5,398 nt of DNA from Candidatus Methanoplasma sp. (GTDB taxonomy: Archaea > Thermoplasmatota > Thermoplasmata > Methanomassiliicoccales > Methanomethylophilaceae), in NCBI GenBank assembly GCA_031254265.1, contig JAIRUV010000045.1:1-5398 (forward strand). Reading direction: 5' to 3'. This document shows, piece after piece, positions 1 to 5,074 of the stretch. The notes beneath the pieces are model-generated. The model did not search any database. It was given only the letters and a program-made list of their open reading frames with translations, and was not told where the DNA came from. Numbering within the stretch: position 1 is the stretch's first letter; each line of letters opens with the position of its first letter. Position numbers and translations under genes: made by a program.

Positions 1-150
1 GTCATTCTCATCTATGCCGTCGATCACCGTGACCATCTTGCCGTATCTTCTGCTGTCGACAGATATCCTTACGGTCTGCTGCTCTCGTGCGATCTCCTCG
101 CACATGCAGAGTTCTTTCGGCAGTCCACACACTGGGCATATCTCGGCCAT
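1..150 (-). CDS. Translation initiation factor aIF1 (SUI1/eIF1 family), N-terminal part, cut by window edge
   Basis: Only the first 50 codons lie in the window; the frame is open to position 1. The family binds the small ribosomal subunit near the P site and checks start-codon selection. Visible are a Cys-rich N-terminus, C5-P-V-C8 followed by C15-M-C17, which could form a small metal-binding knuckle seen in many euryarchaeal aIF1 proteins, then the basic RRYGK segment (34-38) and the beginning of the SUI1 core, VTVIDGID. A full protein would be about 100 residues. The ATG at 150-148 shares its A with the uL29 stop (TGATG), so the two are translationally coupled. A GAGGAGG sequence at 161-167 lies 10 bases upstream. 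Its position directly after uL29 matches the usual archaeal gene order. The identification rests on the N-terminal sequence and context, since the SUI1 core is mostly outside the window. Confidence 0.88.
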   Translation of the reverse strand, partial: MAEICPVCGLPKELCMCEEIAREQQTVRISVDSRRYGKMVTVIDGIDEND

Positions 151-353
151 CAGATCTTTTCCTCCTCATTCTGAACTGTCAGTATGCGGGCGATGTTCGT
201 TCTTATCGCACGGATCATGCCGGGGTTGGAAGGTGCTCCTCCCATTGCCGACACTCCTCTCTCATGCATGAGTTCGTTGCGGAGCTCTTTGAGCTTCTCG
301 TTGCGTTCCTCTGCACTCATCTCTCTTATGTCAGCAGTTCTCAGCAGTGCCAT
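150..353 (-). CDS. rpl29: 50S ribosomal protein uL29 (L29)
   Basis: This is the 67-residue large-subunit protein that sits near the polypeptide exit tunnel and forms part of the platform used by signal recognition particle and nascent-chain factors. It is short, highly charged and predicted as two long helices. The family pattern is an early RTADIREMS stretch followed by a helix rich in E, K, R and L (about 13-32). A loop at 33-46 ([14 protein letters not shown]) and a second helix with [14 protein letters not shown] (47-60) follow. The length is normal for the family. The ATG at 353-351 overlaps the uS3 TGA by one base (TGATG). A GGGGG run at 361-365, 7 bases upstream, can pair with the CCUCC of 16S rRNA with one G-U. 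The acidic C-terminus (EEEKI) is encoded by codons that also form the ribosome-binding site of aIF1. Confidence 0.95.
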   Translation of the reverse strand: MALLRTADIREMSAEERNEKLKELRNELMHERGVSAMGGAPSNPGMIRAIRTNIARILTVQNEEEKI

Positions 354-1042
354 CAGTTATCCCCCTTTGCCGCCGCTTCATTCGTGACAGGCGGTACTGC
401 AGGCGTTATTGTGCCGAATAGATCCGGCAGCTTCGCCGCCGCATCCGTCTTGCTGATGACCTCTGTATCGGCCGGAAGCTTGGCGTCCGGCCTCATTATC
501 TCCACGGTGACTCCGATCACGCCCATTTTGAGTTTCGCGACCGCATATCCGCGCTCCACGAACATTGCTCTGGGCTCACCGCAGAATTTTATGTATCCTT
601 CCTTGAACTTCTCGGTCCTGTGCCTCTGCCCGGTCAGTTTGCCGGCGACTATGACATGGCATCCTCTGGCCCCTGCATCCATCACCCTGCGGACGGTGGA
701 GTGCCCTGCCCTGCGGAAGTGCCATCCTCTCTCAAGAGAGAATGCCAGCTTCTCTGCCATTATCTGCGCGTTGAGACTTGCGTTCTGAACTTCCTGGACC
801 TCTATCTGGGGGTTCCCGAAACCGTATTTCTCTTCTATGGCCACGGTCAGGTTCTTTATCGTCTGGCCGCGCCTTCCGATGACGAGACCGGGCCTCTCCG
901 TTGTGAGTACCACGCGGGTACCCATAGGCGTCCTCTGGATGTCAAGCCCTCCGAAACCGGCGCGGCTGACCTCCTTCATAAGGTACTCTTTGAGGAGAAC
1001 CCTGCGTACATTCTCGGCAACGAATTTCCTTTCTGATGCCAT
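353..1042 (-). CDS. rps3: 30S ribosomal protein uS3 (S3)
   Basis: This 229-residue small-subunit protein lines the mRNA entry channel. The N-terminal half is a type II KH domain with the GxxG loop as VIGRRGQTI at 54-62. The C-terminal domain carries the conserved stretch GWHFRRAGHSTVRRVMDAGA (about 106-125), followed by GCHVIVAGKLTGQR (127-140) and FVERGYAVAKLKMGVIGV (161-178). An Ala/Pro-rich tail follows from about 200, a normal archaeal extension. The frame could start three codons earlier at a TTG (1051), but that codon abuts a perfect GGAGGT (1051-1056). The ATG at 1042 has that site 8 bases upstream, so it is preferred and gives MASERKF. The start follows the uL22 stop after a single base. 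The stop TGA overlaps the uL29 start. Confidence 0.96.
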   Translation of the reverse strand: MASERKFVAENVRRVLLKEYLMKEVSRAGFGGLDIQRTPMGTRVVLTTERPGLVIGRRGQTIKNLTVAIEEKYGFGNPQIEVQEVQNASLNAQIMAEKLAFSLERGWHFRRAGHSTVRRVMDAGARGCHVIVAGKLTGQRHRTEKFKEGYIKFCGEPRAMFVERGYAVAKLKMGVIGVTVEIMRPDAKLPADTEVISKTDAAAKLPDLFGTITPAVPPVTNEAAAKGDN

Positions 1043-1043
1043 A

Positions 1044-1499
1044 TCACTCAACCTCCTCTATTATTACCTCTATGTTCGCCGTCTCCTGGTTCCACTGGGT
1101 GGCCCTCCCGTGTGCCCTGGGCATGTGCCCGGGTATGGTCTGGCCCCTTGCTATGGTTATGGTCGACACAGCCATGTTGGATGCGTCAAGCCCTTTGTAC
1201 TCGGCGTTCGACATCGCGCTCCTTATCGTGGCGAGTATGGCCTTTGATGCCTTTACAGGATATCTTCCGGGGCCCACACCTTTCTTGTGGGAGACACGTT
1301 TCTTGTATCTTTTCAGAGGGACTGGCCTCTCCATGGCGATCACTTCCTCCAGGGTTGTGACCGCTGTCTCCACCTTCATGCCGCGCACCATTCCCGCGAC
1401 CTCTCTGGCGAATTTGGGTGAGACGGGCTGGTCCTTCGCCACTGCCCTCGCTGAGATGTCTGGATCGGACACCGTTGTGTAATTTTTGTTGGTAGCCAT
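1044..1499 (-). CDS. rpl22: 50S ribosomal protein uL22 (L22)
   Basis: This 151-residue large-subunit protein contributes a long beta-hairpin to the wall of the exit tunnel and binds all domains of 23S rRNA. Visible are an archaeal N-terminal extension (1-25), the helical core SPKFAREVAGMVRGMKVETA (27-46), the conserved basic loop HKKGVGPGRYPVKASK (71-86), the helix NAEYKGLDASNMAV (98-111), the hairpin with PRAHGRA (127-133), and an acidic end (IIEEVE). The length fits archaeal L22, longer than the roughly 110 residues of bacteria. The ATG at 1499 has GAGGTG at 1507-1512, 7 bases upstream and overlapping the uS19 stop. Eleven bases separate it from uS19. The acidic C-terminal codons carry the ribosome-binding site of uS3. 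Confidence 0.96.
   Translation of the reverse strand: MATNKNYTTVSDPDISARAVAKDQPVSPKFAREVAGMVRGMKVETAVTTLEEVIAMERPVPLKRYKKRVSHKKGVGPGRYPVKASKAILATIRSAMSNAEYKGLDASNMAVSTITIARGQTIPGHMPRAHGRATQWNQETANIEVIIEEVE
1051..1058 (-). promoter_or_regulatory. Ribosome-binding site of uS3, inside the uL22 coding end
   Basis: GAGGAGGT is a near-complete complement of the archaeal 16S rRNA 3' end (CACCUCC core). It lies 8 bases before the ATG at 1042 and is formed by the Glu-Glu-Val codons at the end of uL22. It decides the uS3 start against the TTG at 1051, which it touches. Confidence 0.8.
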
Positions 1500-1506
1500 C
1501 TTTCAA

Positions 1507-1512
1507 CACCTC
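1507..1512 (-). promoter_or_regulatory. Ribosome-binding site of uL22, overlapping the uS19 stop
   Basis: GAGGTG begins within the uS19 TGA stop (1511-1513) and lies 7 bases before the uL22 ATG. Terminating ribosomes would sit on the next initiation site, which is consistent with translational coupling. Confidence 0.7.
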
Positions 1513-1972
1513 ACTTCAGCGGCATGAACTTCGAGGACCTTGTCGCACCTACTCCGGGTCCGGAGTGCACGGGCGGCTTCCTCGTAAGTACGAACTCTCC
1601 GAGGAAACAGCCGATCATCTCCGGCTTTATCTCGAACTCTTTGAATTCCTTTCCATTGTATACGCTCACTTTCTTCCCAACGAATTGGGGTATGATCGGC
1701 AGGTCCCTGCGGTGTGTCCTGACTGTTTCACTCGACTCCTTCAACTTGTCGAACAGCAATTGCTGTTCGTAGTTAAGGCCGCGGAGATATGTCCTCCTCG
1801 CCCTTGAAGGAAGAATGCCCAGGATCTCGTCGAAGGACATGGTCAGAAGTTCGTTCATCGTGAATCCGCGGTAGAGGAATTCTTTCTTCCTCCTTGCCTG
1901 GATCGCCGATGCCTTCTTTCTGGCCCTCCTTCTTGTGGCCTTTGCCGATCCTGCAATGATTTTCTTTGCCAT
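1511..1972 (-). CDS. rps19: 30S ribosomal protein uS19 (S19)
   Basis: This 153-residue protein sits in the head of the small subunit, contacts uS13, and forms an intersubunit bridge near the A-site tRNA. The N-terminal 35 residues are very basic (RRRARKK at 14-20, ARRKK at 26-30). An archaeal helical segment follows (about 40-80). The conserved S19 core runs from THRRDLPIIPQFVGKKV (86-102) through MIGCFLGEFVLT (119-130) to the C-terminal HSGPGVGATRSSKFMPLK (136-153). The extended N-terminus is the archaeal/eukaryotic form; bacterial S19 is about 90 residues. The ATG at 1972 is 6 bases after the uL2 stop. The upstream signal is weak (GAGG at 1985-1988, spacing 12, then GTGA), so translation probably depends on coupling to uL2. 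Confidence 0.96.
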   Translation of the reverse strand: MAKKIIAGSAKATRRRARKKASAIQARRKKEFLYRGFTMNELLTMSFDEILGILPSRARRTYLRGLNYEQQLLFDKLKESSETVRTHRRDLPIIPQFVGKKVSVYNGKEFKEFEIKPEMIGCFLGEFVLTRKPPVHSGPGVGATRSSKFMPLK

Positions 1973-1978
1973 TCAGAA

Positions 1979-2668
1979 TCACTTCCTCTTTTTCTTAGGC
2001 AGGAAACCTACCTTTTGTCCCGGCGATGCGGTCCTCTTCTGACAGTTCGGCCCACCTACGTGGGGGTGGCTCCCTCCGCCGTGCGGGTGGTCGACTGCGT
2101 TCATCGCGACTCCCTTGACCTTCTTGTTGGCGGTAGATCTCGACCTCAGGGTCAGGTAGTTCTTTCCGGCTTTGGCGAGGGGTTTGTCTCCTCTCCCTCC
2201 GCCCGCTACGACGCCTATCGCCGCGCGGCAGTTAGGGTTGAACTCCTTCATAGCTCCGGAGGGCATGAGCACAACTACCTTCTCTCCTCTGCTGACCACC
2301 GTCGCGGAGGATCCAGCGGTCTTTGCGAACTTTCCTCCGTCTCCCGGTTTCCCTTCAATATTGTGGACCGGGGTCCCTTCGGGTATCCTGGACAGAGTGG
2401 ATATGCTGCCCGGAGCAACTTTGTAGCCTCCGACATATATCTTCTGCCCGACCTTTGTGCCGGCCGCAGCAAGCTGGTAGTCAGTGACCCCATTGAAGTC
2501 GATGACCGCCAGGGGGCTTGTCCTTCCAGGTGCCTGGATCAGGTCCTTTATGGTCCCTTCGCCCTCATCGAACTGGGGCAGCCTGACATCGTCCACATGC
2601 CTGTGGCTCGGGGAGCGGTAGTGTGAACCTCCGCGCCCTCTTCTCTGTGTTATCAATCTTTTTCCCAT
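1979..2668 (-). CDS. rpl2: 50S ribosomal protein uL2 (L2)
   Basis: This 229-residue protein is a primary 23S rRNA binder required for subunit joining and peptidyl-transferase activity. It shows the basic N-terminus GKRLITQRRGRGG, the RNA-binding OB-like part with PEGTPVHNIE (98-105 within it), the SH3-like part with MPSGAMKEFNPNCRAAIGVV (135-154) and GGGRGDKPL, and the near-invariant KGVAMNAVDHPHGGGSHPH (185-203), which reaches toward the peptidyl-transferase centre. The universally conserved His of VDHP (194) is present. The next position is His (HPHGGG), where many other archaea have Phe. A lysine-rich tail (PKKKRK) closes the protein. The length is slightly short but normal for archaea. 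The ATG at 2668 has GAGGTGATC at 2671-2679, overlapping the uL23 stop, a very strong initiation signal. Confidence 0.97.
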   Translation of the reverse strand: MGKRLITQRRGRGGSHYRSPSHRHVDDVRLPQFDEGEGTIKDLIQAPGRTSPLAVIDFNGVTDYQLAAAGTKVGQKIYVGGYKVAPGSISTLSRIPEGTPVHNIEGKPGDGGKFAKTAGSSATVVSRGEKVVVLMPSGAMKEFNPNCRAAIGVVAGGGRGDKPLAKAGKNYLTLRSRSTANKKVKGVAMNAVDHPHGGGSHPHVGGPNCQKRTASPGQKVGFLPKKKRK

Positions 2669-2670
2669 TC

Positions 2671-2679
2671 GATCACCTC
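2671..2679 (-). promoter_or_regulatory. Ribosome-binding site of uL2, overlapping the uL23 stop
   Basis: GAGGTGATC is an extended exact complement to the anti-Shine-Dalgarno end of archaeal 16S rRNA (GAUCACCUC). The GAGGTG core lies 5 bases before the ATG at 2668. It starts within the uL23 TGA stop. It is the longest such match among the gene junctions in the operon. Confidence 0.75.
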
Positions 2680-2959
2680 AGAACACTCCGACCCTCATCC
2701 CTACATCCTCCGCAGAGTATCCCTCGGCGAGTTTGATGATGGCATGTTTGCCGTCTTTCTGTATCTTTGTCCACACAGCCTCGACCTTCACTTCGAAGCG
2801 CTCTTCGAACGCTGTCTTTATTTCGGTCTTGTTGGCCTGTCTGTGTACTATGAACTCTATCTTGTTCCCGTCCCTGAACTTCTGGGTGGGGGTGCCGGAC
2901 AGCAGATTGAGTGTCTTTTCCGTAACATACGGCCTTATGAGTATATCGCTCTGTTTCAC
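2678..2959 (-). CDS. rpl23: 50S ribosomal protein uL23 (L23)
   Basis: uL23 sits at the exit of the polypeptide tunnel and, with uL29, docks signal recognition particle and other nascent-chain factors. This protein is 93 residues, close to the archaeal norm of about 85. It has IIRP-type IRPYVTEKT at 8-16, the NKIEFIVHRQANKTEIKTAF beta-alpha unit (32-51), and the C-terminal GMRVGVF that ends most archaeal L23 proteins. The start is uncertain. GTG at 2959 overlaps the uL4 stop as GTGA and has GGGAG (2970-2974) 10 bases upstream. A GTG at 2968 would add three residues (MDT) but lies only one base from that GGGAG. I prefer 2959. Either start overlaps the end of uL4, so the two genes are coupled. 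Confidence 0.93.
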   Translation of the reverse strand: MKQSDILIRPYVTEKTLNLLSGTPTQKFRDGNKIEFIVHRQANKTEIKTAFEERFEVKVEAVWTKIQKDGKHAIIKLAEGYSAEDVGMRVGVF

Positions 2960-3726
2960 TGTGTCCACTCTCCCATTTTCGTTATGGCTGATCTGGTGTA
3001 TACCGTGAGCCTTCCCGCGTCCCCTCCGGGTGCGAGCATGCTTGTGTTGAGTGTGCTGACGGATTCAACCTCGACACCGGGGAGGTTCGATGCCCCTTTG
3101 AACACCGGGACATCTTTCTCCGATACCACAATGAGAATGGACCTGGGGGTCCTGTATCTCCTGTTCCTCATCTTTCCCCTTCCGGCGCGGATCTTTGTGC
3201 CTTCTTTCGCACGCTCGACATCGTAGCCGATGCCGATGCTGTCGAACACCTCGCTTATCTCAGATGTGCTTGCCATGTTCTGGAATTCATCTTCTATTAC
3301 TATAGGGAATGATATCGAGTCGTCGAACTGATGCCCGCGCTCCCTCACGCAGTCCGCACAGCCGGTCGCGGCCACTGCGGAGAACCGTGCAAGTCTCGAT
3401 TCCTTCTTGTTGACCTTCTGGTCCCATATCCTTTCCGGGCGCGGGGGGTGTGCCCTCCTTCCAGAAACGTTGTTCGGAGACTCGGTCGCCTTCTTTCCGG
3501 CCTTGAGCCTCTGGACACGGGACACTCCTCTCCCTTTTCCCCATGTGCTTACCGAGTGCCTCATCCCCGACCTCTCGGCAGGTCCGTAGGGCTGCCTGTT
3601 GTTGGCTGCGGCGGCCAGGATCGCTTTCTTGATCACGTCTGGCCTGTACTCGGATGAGAACACATCTGGGACATCTATTGTTCCGGAGACCTCTCCGTTT
3701 ACGGAATAAACATTTGTCTGTGCCAT
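2956..3726 (-). CDS. rpl4: 50S ribosomal protein uL4 (archaeal L4/L1e type)
   Basis: This 256-residue protein binds 23S rRNA and sends a long loop into the exit tunnel next to uL22. The globular domain begins with VYSVNGEVSGTIDVPDVF (6-23). The basic, Gly/Pro-rich tunnel loop spans about 45-105 (QPYGPAERSGMRHSVSTWGK, then KGRGVSRVQRLKAG and NVSGRRAHPPRPER). The conserved AGRGKMRNRRYR is at 181-192. The C-terminal NLPGVEVESVSTLNTSMLAP (214-233) is typical of the archaeal/eukaryotic form. A C-A-D-C pair at 123-126 falls in a region that usually lacks Cys in relatives I can recall; its meaning is unknown. The ATG at 3726 is 3 bases after the uL3 stop, with GGGGG (3735-3739) 8 bases upstream. In bacteria L4 represses its own operon, but nothing here shows that for this archaeon. 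Confidence 0.96.
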   Translation of the reverse strand: MAQTNVYSVNGEVSGTIDVPDVFSSEYRPDVIKKAILAAAANNRQPYGPAERSGMRHSVSTWGKGRGVSRVQRLKAGKKATESPNNVSGRRAHPPRPERIWDQKVNKKESRLARFSAVAATGCADCVRERGHQFDDSISFPIVIEDEFQNMASTSEISEVFDSIGIGYDVERAKEGTKIRAGRGKMRNRRYRTPRSILIVVSEKDVPVFKGASNLPGVEVESVSTLNTSMLAPGGDAGRLTVYTRSAITKMGEWTQ

Positions 3727-3729
3727 TTC

Positions 3730-4728
3730 TCATGCCCCCTGCTTTGACTCGGTCGAGATGTATGTCACATCTGCGACCGAAACATCGGCTTTCTTGGGCG
3801 CTCTCGTAGCATCCCTGAACCTTATCAGTCTCTTTGTGGGGCCGGGGACGGAACCGTGGATAAGGACGTACGTGTTCCTTATCTCTCCGTAGTTGAGGAA
3901 ACCTCCTCTGGGGTTGACCTCTCCTCCGTCCTCTCCCATTTTTATGATCTTCTTGTTGAATTCGGTCCTCTGATGATATCCCATCTGACCAGAGGCGGGG
4001 ACCGTGCTCCTCACGTATCCGGGCCTCTTCGGACCGAGGTTACCGATGCCGCGGCGGTGTTTACTGTTCCTGTGCGAAAGCAGCTTGACCCCCCATCTCT
4101 TGGTAACTCCCTGGAATCCCTTCCCTTTCGTGACCGCTATCACATCGATCAGCGCGCCTTCCGCCGCAAAATCCTTGACTGCGATCTCTTTCCCCAGGAT
4201 CCCCTTTGCGTAAGCGACCCTGTCGGCCATCTTACCGCCCCCGATCCTCAGCTCCATCAGGTCCGGGACCTTCTTCGGGACTCCCGTGACCTTCTTCGGC
4301 TGGGTGTATGCCAGTATGCGGATGTCCTCGACATCGAGCTCCTCATACCTTTTGAAAGATGATTCGTCGTGGTTCGTCGGTACGTTCAGTCTCTTTGCAA
4401 GCAGAGGGTCAAGGTCTTTTGCCCACACCTCTCCTGCCGTCTTCAGCCCCACTATGCTGCTTTCGTAGAATCTCACTGCAGCCACCTTCATTGGGGGCAC
4501 TTCAACCACTGTGACGGGTATCTGTATCTCCATTCCCGATGTTGTGCTCTTGGCCCTCTTGTCAACGATGAACGCATGCGTCATCCCTGCTTTGTATCCG
4601 GCGAATCCCTGTATCTTGGGTGTCCCGCCGATCTCCGGCCACGAGTCCAGCCTTGGGGTCTGCGACTTCGCTCTCTTCCTTGGGCCGTATGCCCTGGATC
4701 CTTTATTTGGACGTCTTCTCTGTGACAT
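3730..4728 (-). CDS. rpl3: 50S ribosomal protein uL3 (L3)
   Basis: This 332-residue protein is one of the first to bind 23S rRNA, and its central extension reaches the peptidyl-transferase centre. Recognisable archaeal L3 segments are the N-terminal SRAYGPRKRAKSQTPRLDSW (11-30), IQGFAGYKAGMTH (39-51), the core GVTKGKGFQG-like AVTKGKGFQGVTKRWGVK (198-215), the central-finger region HRRGIGNLGPKRPGYVRSTV (224-243), GQMGYHQRTEFNKKI (247-261), and HGSVPGPTKRLIRFR (291-305). The usual Trp of GPWNP/GPWHP is absent (see findings). The ATG at 4728 gives MSQRRRPNKGSR, matching the usual archaeal start. A GTG at 4737 would add MNQ, but AGGA (4740-4743) is only 2 bases from it, against 11 from the ATG. 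It is the first gene of the operon and lies 3 bases before uL4. Confidence 0.96.
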   Translation of the reverse strand: MSQRRRPNKGSRAYGPRKRAKSQTPRLDSWPEIGGTPKIQGFAGYKAGMTHAFIVDKRAKSTTSGMEIQIPVTVVEVPPMKVAAVRFYESSIVGLKTAGEVWAKDLDPLLAKRLNVPTNHDESSFKRYEELDVEDIRILAYTQPKKVTGVPKKVPDLMELRIGGGKMADRVAYAKGILGKEIAVKDFAAEGALIDVIAVTKGKGFQGVTKRWGVKLLSHRNSKHRRGIGNLGPKRPGYVRSTVPASGQMGYHQRTEFNKKIIKMGEDGGEVNPRGGFLNYGEIRNTYVLIHGSVPGPTKRLIRFRDATRAPKKADVSVADVTYISTESKQGA

Positions 4729-4733
4729 CTGGT

Positions 4734-4910
4734 TCACATTCCTGCGAGGGTCTCTTCGCTAACCTCGCGTTTTATTGACGAACGCGTCTCATGTCTGACC
4801 GTGACGCCATATTCATCTCGAAGAACTCGACATGAGTGAACTCGGGTTGCCCAAGGCATTGCCCGTTGCGTCTGGTCATACATATTGCATGTCCAATCTA
4901 AAAGTGGCAT
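4734..4910 (-). other. Unconfirmed 58-codon open frame in the uL3 leader
   Basis: An ATG at 4910 opens a frame of 58 codons ending at TGA 4736-4734, six bases before the uL3 ATG. The stop overlaps the alternative uL3 GTG as GTGA. Internal ATGs at 4883 and 4859 would give 49 or 41 residues. The product starts MPLLDWTCNMYDQTQ and ends REVSEETLAGM; it matches no family I recognise, and has no clear hydrophobic segment. Three of its seven Arg codons are CGA, whereas uS19 next door uses AGA/AGG heavily, which argues against a well-expressed gene. No good ribosome-binding site precedes any of the ATGs. It may be chance, or an upstream frame coupled to uL3. Confidence 0.2.
4738..4900 (-). promoter_or_regulatory. 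Probable 5' leader of the uL3 operon with inverted repeats
   Basis: About 160 to 170 bases lie between the nearer TATA-like element and the uL3 start. Three inverted repeats can be read in the transcript. One is a 6-bp stem with a 3-base loop at 4841-4855 (CUUGGG-CAA-CCCGAG, one G-U). Another is an exact 8-bp pair, 4788-4795 (CTCATGTC) with 4829-4836 (GACATGAG). The third is an exact 6-bp pair, 4744-4749 with 4763-4768 (GCGAGG/CCTCGC), with a 13-base loop, ending directly at the AGGA sequence before uL3. The last could affect uL3 initiation. No known riboswitch is recognised, and transcript boundaries are inferred from TATA position only. Confidence 0.4.
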
Positions 4911-4916
4911 TATTTT

Positions 4917-4930
4917 GTTATATTTAAAGG
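4917..4930 (-). promoter_or_regulatory. Candidate TATA box, proximal, for the uL3 operon
   Basis: Read on the minus strand this is CCTTTAAATATAAC, an archaeal-style TATA box (TTTAAATA at 4928-4921) in an AT-rich patch. With the usual spacing of about 25 bases, transcription would begin near 4899, leaving a leader of about 170 bases. Confidence 0.5.
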
Positions 4931-4973
4931 CTACTGAGGATTAGCACCCGAGGCCTTCCGGATCCGCCGAGGA

Positions 4974-4990
4974 CTTTATTATATATAAAG
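4974..4990. promoter_or_regulatory. Near-palindromic TATA element in the divergent intergenic region
   Basis: CTTTATTATATATAAAG has outer arms CTTTAT and ATAAAG that are exact inverted repeats. On the minus strand it contains TTTATATA (4989-4982), a consensus archaeal TATA box, which would start a transcript near 4960 toward uL3. On the plus strand TATATATA-like sequence would start one near 5005-5012 toward the DUF695 gene. It could serve one or both directions. The flanks are GC-rich, and no clear purine-rich BRE distinguishes the direction. Confidence 0.5.
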
Positions 4991-5074
4991 CGGACCGCCG
5001 ACCGGCCGAATGTACCATCTGGGATGGCATCCAGAAGCCACAACCATAAGTATGATAAGGCATATTGAAAGCAT
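4991..5074 (+). other. Upstream region of the DUF695 gene
   Basis: This stretch begins GC-rich (CGGACCGCCGACCGGCCG, 4991-5008) and contains an odd palindrome GGATGGCATCC near 5022-5032 that could form a small hairpin. A weak AT-rich run at 5044-5056 (CATAAGTATGATA) lies about 25 bases before the ATG at 5075, so a leaderless transcript is possible. The signal is weak, and no Shine-Dalgarno is seen at the right spacing. Confidence 0.25.

Noticed and set aside
87..788. A 233-codon plus-strand open frame opposite uS3, uL29 and the aIF1 start
   Set aside because: It lies antisense to three well-recognised genes, has a low-complexity Ser/Thr/Leu-rich product with no family resemblance, and is the expected mirror of GC-biased codon use on the other strand.
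2015..2626. A 203-codon plus-strand open frame opposite uL2
   Set aside because: uL2 is certain on the minus strand over the same bases; the antisense product shows no domain and no ribosome-binding context.
3287..3733. A 148-codon minus-strand frame overlapping uL4 in another frame
   Set aside because: The Arg/Gly-rich product is an out-of-frame reading of uL4, which is unambiguous.
3856..4362. A 168-codon plus-strand open frame opposite uL3
   Set aside because: It is a shadow of uL3 codons, with no recognisable product and no promoter or initiation signal.
4772..4816. A 14-codon frame (MNMASRSDMRRVRQ) in the uL3 leader as a possible leader peptide
   Set aside because: It is too short to separate from chance, has no good ribosome-binding site, shows no run of regulatory codons, and lies in another frame within the 58-codon frame.
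4931..4973. Short GC-rich palindromes and a repeated CCGAGG (AGGCCT, CGGATCCG) as a possible operator
   Set aside because: Six- to eight-base palindromes are expected by chance in GC-rich sequence, and no regulator is known to me for them.
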